Shown here piece by piece: positions 22,658 through 34,161 of a DNA stretch of 64,000 bases (position 1 is the stretch's first letter; each line of letters starts with the position of its first letter). The translations under genes were made by a program, and so were the position numbers. The stretch covers positions 1,361,446,393-1,361,510,392 of the forward strand of contig OY728130.1 of assembly GCA_963277665.1 (NCBI GenBank), written 5' to 3'. The DNA comes from Viscum album (Eukaryota; Streptophyta; Magnoliopsida; Santalales; Viscaceae). The notes below the pieces were generated by a model that saw nothing but the letters and a program-made list of their open reading frames with translations, ran no database searches and had not been told where the DNA came from.

Positions 22658-24599
22658 CAAGAAAATGATGTTTGGATCAAGATATACTAGATATAAATAA
22701 GTAAATTGGATAGTACATATTTTCCTCAAACTGATTATTGAAAAAGTGTTATATAACTTTAAGTATGAAGTATACAACTAATTGTATTTATTGGATGTAT
22801 CCAGTAATCATTGGAATAAGGAAGCATGCTTATTTTCCCAAAATATTTATGGAAATTAAGGTTATTACCATGTTTCAAGGGAATATATAATGAGGCTATT
22901 CACATGTTTGTAATGTGACAACCAAGAGTTACTTTGGGTTATACAAGGGAATCAATGTAAAACTGATTTCATAAACTTTTTTATAATGCCTTGAATTTTC
23001 AAATCTCATAGGGTTTATAAGGTTATCCATTTATGGAAAGTTTTAGTTAAACTTCAAATTATGTCATTAAGATAAAAGTATTATCTTCCATATAAGGATT
23101 TATTCATATTGGATATCCTATTTAAAAAACCCTATGTGGATGATAACTAATGACAAATGGGATGGAATATCAGGGAACTCTTGATCTGTTAGTACTTAAT
23201 GAATGAAGAAGTGGCCTTTTTTTATAGAAGAATGTTATTTGGATCAAAAAACAATAAAGGGTGATGTTTTCTAGAAATCATGAATGTATATATTTTAATG
23301 AAAACTCTTTAACTTTTCTTAAAACCAAAAATTTTGTCCTATACCTATTTTTTTATAAACCAGAAGGTCCCTCATGTAATTAAGGATTTAAGGATTTATG
23401 GTTTTTAACTTTCTCCTGAACTTGTTCTCTATCACTCTCCATCAAAATATGATGGAAATATTTTTCTTCCATATCAATGTTTTCAATTTCCACCTATGAT
23501 CTCCCATGTGTAAACATATTTATATGTTACATTGGGTAAACATTATGGTTCCAAATTTTTATTTTAAGGGAAGTTTTTGTAATCATTTTTATAATGTGGG
23601 TTTGTATAAAAAAACATCAAGTATTATATCATTTATGAATAATGTAAGAACCCAGTTTTCGGCTATAAAAGACTTTGGAATACTCTTGATATTATTCCAG
23701 AGTAGTGCCTTCAGACGTCGTGCGATTTTGAGCCCCGGTGTGGCTGGAATTAAGTTTTTAGTGCGTTCACACTAGAAACGCCAAATAAATGGGATAACTC
23801 CTAAATGGTGATTCGGATCAGAGATCCGAGTGTACAGATGGGTCTAGAATGGGGTTTTTACCCTAGGAACGAAATAAAACATGTCAGTGCAGGACGTTTG
23901 GACCCCTCTCCCACTTTCGGAACGTTAAATGGATAATTAAATTAATTAATTTATTCGTTTAACAGCTTTACTCAAGTATCTCTTAAATGGTGGCTCAGAT
24001 TAGAAAACTGAGGGAACCGTTGAGTTCAGAACATTCCGTTTACCCTAGGAGGGGTGTAATCTTCGCGGGCGCGGGCCGTCTGTGAAAAATGGCCCCAGGG
24101 GCGTTATCATAATTTGGTGTCCTCGAGCATTCAGTTTTATAACTTTTGAACGGGGCCTCAGATTAAAATTTCGAGACCACCATTTTGCTCGGGAGGTGGT
24201 GTTTACCCTAGGAGAGGTTTAATCTTGACCCCGCCAAGAGTTTCAGGTGTTGGTTAATTTGGAGGATTAAATTAATTAAAACTTTTTAATTAATTTGTTT
24301 TTTTTATTTAAGCTTAACCCCCCCTGCTTCCCATTGTTCATCCCCTAGCAGAGGAGCTTAACCAAGGAGAGCCCCTCACTAATATTCCTCCTCTCTGAGC
24401 ATTGCGGCGGCGACAGATTGTGCGACGAAGCTCCGGGCTACGCCCTCGTAGGTAGGAGTTTACGTTTTGCATTTTTTAATTTATATACCCTTCTTCAAGT
24501 ACAATTTTATGCATCAAATTAATGCCCGATTATCGAGCAAATCCCAAAAATGAGCAGTACTGGTTCTGAGCTTCCCGATGCGTGTTTCAGATTGAAAAT

Positions 24600-25290
24600 A
24601 CAAGTCACAACGTGTTTGCAAACATCCAGTGAAGTTCGCGGGTTTTGGGGGGTTTTCTGGCGGTTTTCAGGCTAGTCCGGCGGCACGCACGGTGGCCCGA
24701 CGATTCGAGTGGAGGCGGAGCAGGCATCTGTGGGCGATGGTGCCGGTGATCCGAGTGGAGGTGGAGAAGACGGTCCGTCGAGCGACGGTGCATGCGACCA
24801 GTAGAGCGGGGCAGTGGCGGCGCTGGCTGCAGCGAGATGCGCTGGCTAGGTGCATTCGGCAGAGGAGCCTGAGGCCTGGCCTCGGGCATGCTGGGGAAGC
24901 CAGGACCCGCACGGCACGAGTCCTGTTGGTTGTCAACGGAGACAGGCCGCTTGGCCGGTCTGCTGGCAGCGAGGACCCACACAAAGCGGGTCCTGTTGGG
25001 CGATGACACAGAGACCGGCCAAAAGGCCGTTCCATTTTTAAAAGTCGGACCCGAGGAGTGGGTCCGGTTCTGCTGGGAGGGCCACAGCCAGCGGGCCGTG
25101 GCGGTTCGGACCGGGCCGGCCGGGGTGAACCGGCCCGGATGGCCCCCTTGCGTTCGGGGGGCTGTAACTCCTAAACGGCGCGTCCATTTGACGTGCCATC
25201 TATGGCTACGGGGCCGTGTTAGCGAGACGCCCTTTCTAAAGTATGTTTTGTGGTTTTTGGATTCTGTCCTAGAAGCCGGGTGACCCAAAA
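24600..25290 (+). other. GC-rich zone of LTR B-1
   Basis: A GC-rich segment in an otherwise AT-rich window, matched in LTR B-2 at about 35110-35810. It has open frames on both strands in several frames, as GC-rich DNA usually does, with no recognisable domain. Many CpG and repeated ggcc/ccgg words. I read it as noncoding LTR sequence. Confidence 0.6.
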
Positions 25291-26665
25291 CTCATTTATT
25301 TAATAATATTAAATTATTATTAATGCTGCGACGGATGTGGCTCTGCATCCAGACGTCCGTTAGAAGCGCCGTCAGAGGCACAATGGCCCCAGGGCTGAGG
25401 CAACCCTTCCAAATTTAGTTCAGAGCCCCTGCGGCTTGGTTATGTCACTCGGTGGCACGAAACACTTTATAAGAACGATTAATTAATTATTTGATTAATT
25501 TATTAATTGCTACATCGGACTTAACTCCCGCTGGGGATGTCCGATTGACGCACTATCAGCGGTAGCATGATCTCAGTTCTCATGCATACGTTTTGTTGAG
25601 CTTTCCGAAGCATTCGGGTTGGAGACAAGGTGCGGGCCCCATGGGGCCTAGTTCACACATTTTGTGGCGAAACACCACTTTTTCACCCGACATCCGTTTG
25701 GAGTGTTTGAGTACTCATTTTTGAGTGTTTTTCCGAGGAGATTACAATGGTGCAATTTGCCTACTTAAATTCAGGCCTGAGGTGTGGGCCCCATGGGGTC
25801 CTGTTTCTTGAGCTATGTACAGTGTTTTCGTACCTTTTTCACTAGGCATCCGATTGGGGCATTCGAGTAGTCGTTTCCGCATGTTTTTCCAAGAGCATCC
25901 CGATGGCGCAGTTTTCCCGACGAGTATCAGAATCAGGGTGTGGGCCCCACACATGTTGGTTATGGTGAATAGTTCCTTTTTCACCAGTTGACCATTTCGA
26001 GTGAGTAAGTAGTCTATCTCACGTGTTTTTCCACGGGGATTACAACGGTGTAATCTGTTCAAGCGAGCAAAGCCTTATACGTGATCTTATTAAATGTATA
26101 AATATGAAAGGTGCCCCGGTGGCGGTTCTTCTACGGTGTTTGTAGCGGACCTTTGGTGTGTGATCGCGTGCACTCCCGTGTAAGTGGAGTAAATGCTTAA
26201 TGAGATGTGGTTGGTCATGCCTGGGCTGATGAGGTGGAAAGTTAGAGAAGTTACGTTACGCCTTCGCGTTGACGTTGGGCGCCGTGTGCACGATGGCCTT
26301 TTTGGCTGGATACGTGGCATACTCTAGGAGTATGTGAGAACAATGGGAGGTACATGTAGATGTTGTACCTGAGAACGTTTGTATGCTTGGTTGGGGTTGA
26401 CTTGGTGCCACATGTCGTGTGGGCCCCAGGTGCGTGCCTTGTTCTGCTTCGCATACCTTTGACCTCTCGCGACGTAGAGGGCCCCTTTGTTCTCGTTTGT
26501 TGACTGACAAGGTTGAGTTTTCCCCAGGCTCTGTTCTAGATGGTTTAGATCATCAGGGTTGAGTGGTTTCCCATGGTTTTTTCTGGAGTCAGGTGGTTGC
26601 ATGATAGCCACTCAGTGTTCGGTTGGCCAATGTTGTACCATCTAGTTGAGATGGACAGAGTAGTT

Positions 26666-27071
26666 CTGGGTTTACCCTCCAGCGGGGCTGGGAAGTGGGT
26701 TACTCATCGACTTTTTCAGGTTTACCCTCTAGCAGGGCTGGGCAGTGGGTTGCTCATGGACTTCTCAGGGTTTTCCCTCTAGCAGAGACTAGGCAGTGGG
26801 TCACTCGACGACTCTTGAGGTTCTACCCTCCATCAGGGCTCGGCAGTGGGTCGCCCGTCGTCTTGTTTTAGGTCTACCCTCCAGCAGGGCTGGGTAGTGG
26901 GTCGCCAGTCAACTTGTTCTGGGATTACCCTCTAGCAGGGCTGGGTAGTGGGTTACCCATCGACTCCTTCCAGGTCTACCCTCCAGTAGGGATGGGCAAT
27001 GGGTTGCCTGACGACTTCTTCCAAGTTTACCCTCCAGCAGGGTTAGGCAGTGGGACATCCGTTGACATTCC
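26666..27071 (+). repeat. 51-bp tandem array in LTR B-1, 8 units
   Basis: Eight units of about 51 bp with core taccctccagcagggctggg and cagtgggtcgcc. Since 51 is a multiple of 3, the reading frame repeats: 26914-27117 reads (F/Q)VYPPAGLGSG-like 17-residue units. Confidence 0.9.
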
Positions 27072-27850
27072 AGACTTAGTCCTTTCTACTAGGCTAGTCT
27101 GTGGATTTCCTCCGTGATTACCGGAGCGGGACCCTTGGTTGTACAGGTCAGTGATGGAACAACCTTGACTTTGATGAGACCTCTTGACTACGGGGAAGTG
27201 ACGAGGTGTGGTTTGACTTATCCCAGAACTCTCAAGTATAAGGGGCACTTTCCCCACTGAGACGCGTCCTTGTGACGCAACCTAAAACCGTGCGGGTGTG
27301 TCAGTGCCACCCAAAGCGGATAGTGTCGAGGTGTGGTGATTTGGGTCCCTTGACTTGTATTATAGCATCCCGTCTTTTTATAACATAACTTTTTATTCCA
27401 TTACATGGAACTGAGGATCTTTAAGGTTTAGTGTCTTGGAAACAAGGAACATAAAACATGAAACAAAAAAAAAACATTCTTCTTAAACACTTGAAAGGCT
27501 TCTCCTCATGTTCACCCTAGGCTCATTACTGCATCTCATAACCTGGGGACATACATCAAAAGGAAGGGTGAGCATAAGGCCCAGCAAGGGAAACAAGTGA
27601 AACATTTTACATATGAACTTGAGATACATCAATAAAGTCATGAAAAGAACTTTAATGCATGAAAATGAAATCATGAGGCATATCATAAAAAAAATAAAAC
27701 TTTTTCATAACATGAAGATGTGGCTGCATCATTTAATATTGACAATCGTTTCGTTTCACCAAGGTCCATCCCCAAGGTGTCGTTAAAAATTACCAAGGTT
27801 ATTCACCAAGGCGTCGTTAAAATGGTCATCTCTAGAGATTAAGTCTTTAC

Positions 27851-27862
27851 CCAATGCATTGG
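27851..27862. promoter_or_regulatory. Conserved palindrome box in LTR C
   Basis: Perfect CCAATGCATTGG about 490 bp from the LTR 3' end. In element sense it is followed by gtaaagactt, as in family A (gtaaagattt). Confidence 0.55.
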
Positions 27863-28400
27863 AGCGCTATCAGGGCGCACCCTTAAATTTGCCTTTATTA
27901 TCATGTGAGCCACATATATCATCATCAAACATTTCATAAATAACCCATATAGAATAAAATAAATTGGTTTCATTTCATAATCATAACGTTTTAAAAACTG
28001 CTTTAAAGACATGATCTTTACGTCACTTTAAAACCCACAGAAAAGGAAGGTGGGTCTCATGTATGTAAATCCCAGAATTTAAAATAGAACATTTTGGTAT
28101 ATATGTGAATACCCCTTTAGAAGAAAGAGCTTTGAGTATTCACTTAATAAAATAAAAGGACTTTAGAAAAAGAGATAGAAATTTTGAGACAGAAATTCTG
28201 CAGCATAACGGCAATGTTCCGAGGTTTTAGAAGACATTACAAGAGAGGTAAAATGGGTCAAACATTCATAAATGACCCATAAAATAGTACATGGACAGAA
28301 TAAGAAGGATACATGATCATGGTAATGAGATTTCAAGGACATACCATTTGAAATGAAAAACATGGAAGGAAGAAAAAAAATTAGATTTCTCTTATGAAAG

Positions 28401-29290
28401 TTCGGCAGCCTAACGTCGTTACTTAAACCTCAACAAACAATGGTTTGAAAAGATCAAATAGGATCTCTCATCATGTGAACATAAGAGTTCAGTATGATAG
28501 ATATAGAGGTAATTCCCCAACATAACAAAAAGGAACTTGAAAGAATTGACAAGAAAGTAGAACTTCAAAACGAGAAGGGTGAAGAACCACTTAAAAATTC
28601 GGCAGCCTAACGGCGCCACTTAAAACATCAAAATACTGAATTGAAGAGATCAAATGGGTTCTCTCATCATATGAACATAAGAGTCCAGTATGATATATAT
28701 AGAGATAATACCCCAATATAACAAAAAGGAACTTGAAATAATTGACATGAAAGTAGAACTTCAAAACGAGAAGGGTGAAGAACCACTTAAAAATTCGGCA
28801 GCCTAATGGCGCCACTTAAAACATCAAAATACTGAATTGAAGAGATCAAATTGGTTCTCTCATCATATGAAAATAAGAGTCCAGTATGATATATATAGAG
28901 ATAATACCCCAATACAACAAAAAGGAACTTGAAATAATTGAAATGAAAGTAGAACTTCAAAACGAGAAGGGTGAAGAACCACTTAAAAATTCGGCAGCCT
29001 AACGGCGCCACTTAAAACATCAAAATACTGAATTGAAGAGATCAAATGGGGTCTCTCATCATATGAACATAAGAGTCCAGTATGATATATATAGAGATCA
29101 TACCCCAATATAACAAAAAGGAACATTAAAGACTTGAATGAAAATAGAACTTGAAAACGAGGAAGGTGAAAGAATCCCTTAAAAATTCGGCAGCCTAATG
29201 GCGCCACTTAAACATTCTTAAAACGAATTGATGAGAGCAAGGGGGGGTCTCTCATCATATGAACATGAAATAGGCAGTAGGATGAATATA
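28401..29290 (-). repeat. 196-bp tandem array in LTR C
   Basis: The word ttcggcagcc starts at 28401, 28598, 28794, 28990 and 29186, giving four full units of 196-197 bp and a partial fifth. A diverged relative lies near 28193. Each unit gives the same small minus-strand frame, a by-product of the repeat. Confidence 0.92.
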
Positions 29291-29521
29291 AAATAACATC
29301 CTCCAACATAAGAACATGGAGTATAAAAGAAAAGACATAAAAGAGATTACTTGAAAAGAAAGAGAGAGGTCGGATCCCTTACCTTAAAATGTAACTCTTA
29401 AACCTCAAAGGGTGGGACCTTGAGGGCTTGGGGGAACCTTGGGAGGACTCCTTGGGAGGTAATGAGACCAGAAATTCATTGGGAATGAGTGGGGAGTCGA
29501 ATGGATGAGAGGAGGGCTTGG

Positions 29522-29529
29522 TATTTATA
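29522..29529 (-). promoter_or_regulatory. Putative TATA box of LTR C
   Basis: TATAAATA on the minus strand, about 1.44 kb from the LTR 5' end, a position comparable to that in families A and D. Confidence 0.4.
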
Positions 29530-30473
29530 GGGAAAGTGAGGGGACAAGGCATTAATGGCCAAGGGACACCTCACATGTGCTTTTCTCAAACCCATGTGAT
29601 CTCCCTTGTCATTTATCATGGAGTTAGGCCACATGGGGCCCCCAAAACAATAATTCATCACCCTTGGCCGGCCAACCCTCAAAAGATCTCATGACATCGT
29701 CATGACACTGTTATGATGTCATTAAACATACCGAAACCCTAAAACTGTATTTTTACTATTCACTGAAAATTCAACTTTCTCAGAAAAATCCCAAAATTTA
29801 ACATTAACCAAATATCAATGCTCTGATTTCAAAAATGAAATCCATTTTATAAAAAAAATTTTCTAAATATTTTTAATTTAATTTTTAAATAAAAACACTA
29901 TTCATCGAAAATTCATTTTTTCAGAAAAAACCCCAAAAATTACCATAACATAATATCGATGCTCTGAGTTCAAAAATAAAGTCATTTTGATAAAAATAAT
30001 TTTCTAATTATTTTTAATTAAATTTTTAATTAAAAAACACTATTCACTTGAAAAAACTAATACTTGAATAATAATTAATGAAACTGTTATTTAACTATTT
30101 TATTGAATCACATTACTTAATCAAGGTGCCTAGATTATTTTAAAACTTTCTTTAAGTGAGATTACTAATCCATTTGGTCATATTACTAATCCTAATCATA
30201 AAATCACTATTCATAATTTACTATTCATCAAAAATCAAGTTGATCTTATTAGACTCTAAATTTAGTACTGAACATAATTGCAGAAGACCATTTTTTGAAA
30301 ATCATTACACATTTTTAATTATTTAGGGTTTACATAAACATATTTAAAATATCCTTTTTCTAAAATTCATCAAAAATATGCATACTATATTTATCCGGTC
30401 ATTTCAAAATTCATAAACTTCATCATAAGAAGAAATCCCAATTTTTATTTAAAACAAGGATTACACAAGGTAG

Positions 30474-30743
30474 TTATGGTCTCGTTACATAACCCCTTAT
30501 AATACCAGCATAGGACCTAAGAGTAAGGTGTGCTAGGGTGATAGAAGCTTGGGGCGGCTCAGTCAACATTGCCCGAGTAGTAATTTCTATCAGTTTGAAC
30601 TTCTCACGAAGGCGATTTCGTTCCAGCTTCACATGATGAAGTTCGGCTTGGATTTGATCCAGAGCAAAGCCCAGTGGTGCTACCTCCTTCCCAAGCTCTG
30701 TTAGATGGGCTTCGATCGGTCCAAGACTACTAGGTGAGGCCAT
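30474..30743 (-). CDS. Unidentified 89-codon ORF near the 5' end of LTR C
   Basis: Begins about 230 bp inside the LTR on the sense strand. Codes for a protein with an amphipathic, coiled-coil-like middle (about residues 10-55: heptad-spaced L/I/V with E, K and R) and no recognisable domain. I do not know it. It lies upstream of the putative TATA box, so LTR transcription from that box would not cover it. It may be a chance frame or a fragment of captured or older sequence. Confidence 0.25.
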   Translation of the reverse strand: MASPSSLGPIEAHLTELGKEVAPLGFALDQIQAELHHVKLERNRLREKFKLIEITTRAMLTEPPQASITLAHLTLRSYAGIIRGYVTRP

Positions 30744-31967
30744 CGAATCTTCTTTCTATAATAATTAACCAAGATTACTTATATTTAGAGACAATAATCA
30801 AAACATTTTGTTCACAGCGGTCATGTTGACCGATGGTTATATAATAGTCAAAACCCACTGATCTCATTTTAATTATAATCATGTTTATCAAATAAAACAT
30901 TTTTGTTGAGTATAACAATAACACATAAAATTAGGAAACAAAATTTATTTAAAAATTTTGGGTCGTTACATGTATTTCGGGGCAGACGAGTAGGATGATG
31001 GGCATCGATGGTGTTACTTCTGGGACTGTTGGTGAGTCACTTTCTTGGGCTGAGCTACAGGATGGAGATCCCCTTATGACCTTTTTTGGGCTTCTTATTG
31101 ATCATATGTATTTGTATATACCTTGTTTCCAGTACCCATTTTCTTGGGTTTTGGTTACTCTCCTTCCAAAAGAGGTGAAGATGTGTTGGGTATGCCACGT
31201 GCTTTCCGTGTTTAGATTCCCGTGGTTAGACGAGTCTACACTCCTGCTATAGGTAGCGAAGACTCAACGAGAAGTTCATATTCTCACCGTTTCCAGGTCC
31301 TTGTGTTTGGACGAGTCTATCTGTTTTCTCTTGATGGGTTGAGCTGGACTCTTTACTGTTACTTTACTGTACTCTCAGTTGTACTCCTTTAATTTTCTCA
31401 TTCTCTCTACTGCTCACCCTTCGGTACCTCCTTTGTTGCTTCCTCGAGCCCTCAGGGTATCCTACTGAGTATTTTTATACTCACCCCTGCTTGGGCTTTG
31501 CCTTCACTTGGTGTGCCCTTGTAGACGACAGACAGGTAGAGCGTGACTTCATAGGATCTTAAGAGCTTGGGAGCTTGGACCGCGTGCAATGGTCTGAGTC
31601 GGGTTCCGGGTAGGTGACCCTTCTAGCTGATTGATTTGTTTACTTGTTGCCAGGTTGTGGCACATTTCTTATTGGGCGCGTGTTTTTCCCTTTTTAACTT
31701 TTTAGTTTACCTTCAGCTTGCTTTGTACTGATTAGAGGTCGATGCACTTTTGGTGGTTTATATATAGCAGTTTCCCATTTACTTTAATTTTCTTTTATTT
31801 TACTCTGCACTTCTGCATTGAGTGTGTTTCATGTGTGTGTATAGGTACTCAGGCAAAGGCCTCCCTGAGTGGTTTATCATTCGGCGCTTGTCGCCAGACC
31901 TTGACCTATGGAGGTGGGCTTGGGGTAGTTGCGGCTCGAGCCTGGGTAGGGTCGGGTCATGAGAAAG

Positions 31968-31978
31968 TGGTATCAGAG
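31968..31978 (+). other. Primer-binding site, element B
   Basis: TGGTATCAGAG, exact initiator tRNA-Met type, three bases after the LTR end. Confidence 0.88.
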
Positions 31979-32306
31979 GTGGTTTGTTCCTTTGGATGTT
32001 GTTCTGACATCCGTAAAGTAAAAGTAATTGGTTCGGATTTAGGGAAACAGTGTTAACGTGTCTCGAGAGCAGCTCTTAGGCCAGGGAGTCCAGTGATGGT
32101 GAGGCGGCCGATGTATCTATTCACCAGGACCCTGATAACACGCTTGTCGACTCGGCATGCTGAGACACTTGTTGCAGGGAAAATTTGGTCTGTGCATCAC
32201 ATAGGATTGAGTCTTTGACTGTACTTCTTGAGTCAGCTCCCCATCGTTGTAATTTTTATATACATATATGCTCATCTGATCACAACACTCCTTTATAATA
32301 TTTAGG

Positions 32307-33350
32307 ATGTCTCCACGAAGATAGCCATCCAGGATAACAACTTTTGTTCGTGATGACGACCCTGTGAGCTACGAGGCCTCAGCCCAGGACCCATCAAGCG
32401 TGTCCCTTTCTCCAGGTGGGTCGGTAGCACCACCCCCACCTGTTGACCAACAGACATCTTCATTAGAGTAGGCTGAGCTTGAGCATAGGTTGAGCACACT
32501 TTGTGGGTTCCAGTGGTGGAGACCGCTGAGCTTCAGTGGTGAGCCAGGCCCTCAGGCAGAAGAGGTTTGGCTAGACACAGTGGTTCACCTTTTCAGAATT
32601 GTGCAGATGCTGACCGATCAGAGAGTGGCTTTGGCAGCCAACCTTTTTTGTGGAGCAGCTCAGCATTGGTGGAGTCTGGTGACTCAGTTTCTTGATGAGT
32701 CGTTGCTTTCGTGGGGAGACTTCCAGTTATTTTTTTGTGATGAGTTTTTCCCCAGCTGATTACGCTCTGTTCAGATTCAAGATCTCCTTTTGTTTCAGCA
32801 GGGAGGGATGATGGTGGCTGAGTACGCGGATAGTTTCACAGACCATGCATGCTTTTACCAGACTTGGTCTATGACGACAACATCCGAGCATTGAATTTGA
32901 GCAGGGTCTCTGCTGAGAGATTTGTGCTGTCATAGTACCCTTGGGCATTACCACATATACCAGGGTGTTAGAGCAGGTGATGGTGACAGGGAGAATCCTG
33001 TAATGTTTACAGTCGGTGGTGGAAGCAGGCTTGACAGAGCTGAGACGTCTACCGCAACTAGTAGGCATCAGCGGACAGAACCTCAATGCAGATGGATTTA
33101 TGACAACCGGACTCAGGGGCATGGTCGTAGACCACAGTTGCGCCGGAGGGCACCGGTGTAGCCCAGAGAGCGCCAGTGTTATTCTTGCGACGAGCGAGGT
33201 CACCTGGCACGGGACTGCTCGACCAGGCATGCAAAGAGCTTCAGGCAGGCAACAGGTGCACCACCACAGCGGAGACAACGCCATGATCAGAGTAGAACCC
33301 AGAGAGGTGGTTCTAGCAGAGGATCGGGAGGAGCTGGTAGTGGGGGATGA
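32307..33350 (+). pseudogene. gag: Gag of element B, decayed
   Basis: From ATG 32307 a frame reads through a proline-rich N-terminus into a gag core: LSFSGEPGPQAEEVWLD, the AANLFCGAAQHWW block, the WGDFQLFFCDEFFPS block, and QQGGMMVAEYADSF. Three in-frame stops interrupt it: TAG 32322, TAG near 32469 and TGA near 32757. Frame is lost near 32895. Another frame resumes with one perfect zinc knuckle CYSCDERGHLARDC (33177-33218), followed by a Gln/Arg/Gly/Ser-rich tail ending at TGA near 33349. Gag binds and packages element RNA; this copy cannot. Only one knuckle is present, against three in element A, so B is a different lineage. Confidence 0.85.
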
Positions 33351-33433
33351 CTTTACAAGATCTTCCCATCACCACCAGGTGGTCCACGTCAGGCTCCGGG
33401 AGCTAACAGTGGGGAACACGAATATCCACGAGC

Positions 33434-33530
33434 CTTAAATGTCTATGATCTTGCAGAGCATGTGGTGATAAGAGGTACGCTCTACAACTCTTCTACTTTC
33501 AATAGTATAATTGATAGACTCTGCGTGTGA
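33434..33530 (+). pseudogene. Possible start of a retroviral-type protease, truncated
   Basis: A frame reading VYDLAEHVVIRGTLYNSS then F.SIID resembles the V..GTL....A..L.D lead-in of gypsy aspartic proteases. The DTG/DSG active-site motif is absent (DRL instead) and nothing of RT or integrase follows. If right, it marks the point where pol was deleted. Weak evidence. Confidence 0.35.
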
Positions 33531-34147
33531 AATGCTTTTCTCCCTGCTCCATGTTTGAGGTGTTACCAGGGTGGCGCGGGGCATCGATGTAACCCTGGGT
33601 TGGTAAGGTAAAAGGCGTGGGTCCTTTTTCTCTAGTCGATGGTGTTGACTCCTTCACCTTTCGAGCCTATAAAAGGGTCTTGGTTGTGGGACATCGACTG
33701 TGTAACCTTGCGTGACCAGATATCCTTGGGTGTTGCACCATATGGATATTCTGAAGGAGGGAATTACCAGGCCTTGTTCCAGGTGCGGGCGGTGATTCCA
33801 GTCGCGGCATGCAACATAAGGGTTCGGTCGGGGAGGTGAGCTACCCCCGAGATCCTTCGGGCTGTTTGAGACCATGTGAAGGGATGGCGAGGTTCCTACC
33901 GCCCTTCCCTAACCCCAAAGTCTGGAGTGGGTGAACGATGTCTCCCGCGTGGTTTACCTGAAGATATGTGTGCGTGCACCTATGAACGTCATCGGCAAGG
34001 GCAGACCTCATGTGAAACAGATCAATCCTTTGGTATGTGTGCGGTGGCGCAGAGCTGCGCATGAGTTCTTCTGGGTATGGAAGAGCCGAGTGTGGGCTTT
34101 GTACCATGATTTGTTCCCTGGTTTTGCTTTTCGGGGATGAAATGCTT
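33531..34147 (+). other. 3' noncoding part of element B internal region
   Basis: GC-rich sequence between the gag remnant and the polypurine tract. Overlapping open frames on both strands have no recognisable motif. No RT or integrase signature seen. Confidence 0.55.
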
Positions 34148-34161
34148 GAAGGAGGGAATGA
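34148..34161 (+). other. Polypurine tract, element B
   Basis: gaaggagggaatga lies directly before the LTR start TGTAAGAA. Confidence 0.75.

Larger units (their letters stand above)
27361..30970 (-). mobile_element. Element C: solo LTR inserted in LTR B-1
   Basis: A 3,610-bp insertion flanked by perfect tgtat (27356-27360 and 30971-30975); LTR B-2 has the empty site with a single tgtag. In minus sense it starts TGTAACGACCC and ends GACGGGATGCTATA, one change from a CA end. No PBS, gag or second LTR was found, so it is a solo LTR left by LTR-LTR recombination. Its distal 500 bp match LTR A in layout: the CCAATGCATTGG box (27851-27862) and a gtgagcataaggcccagcaagg segment near 27568. Confidence 0.88.
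23643..31964 (+). repeat. LTR B-1 (5' LTR, interrupted by solo LTR C)
   Basis: About 4.7 kb of B sequence: 23643-27360 and 30976-31964, aligned throughout with LTR B-2. It starts tgtaagaacccag. The 3' end is catgaga, three bases before the PBS. It contains a GC-rich zone (24600-25290), the 51-bp array (26666-27071) and near its 3' end the tcctactgag/tactcaccc segment (31460-31490) common in plant gypsy LTRs. Confidence 0.88.

Noticed and set aside
24605..25288. Open frames of 120-230 codons on both strands of LTR B-1, and 35119-35619 in B-2
   Set aside because: They overlap on both strands in a GC-rich zone where stops are rare, have no recognisable domain, and differ between the two LTRs.
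28419..29207. Four similar 66-74-codon minus-strand frames starting MAPLGCRIFKWFF
   Set aside because: Each is the same stretch of a 196-bp tandem unit; the repeat explains the frame.
32760..33284. 174-codon minus-strand frame in element B
   Set aside because: Antisense to the gag remnant; the plus strand carries the gag core and the CCHC knuckle.
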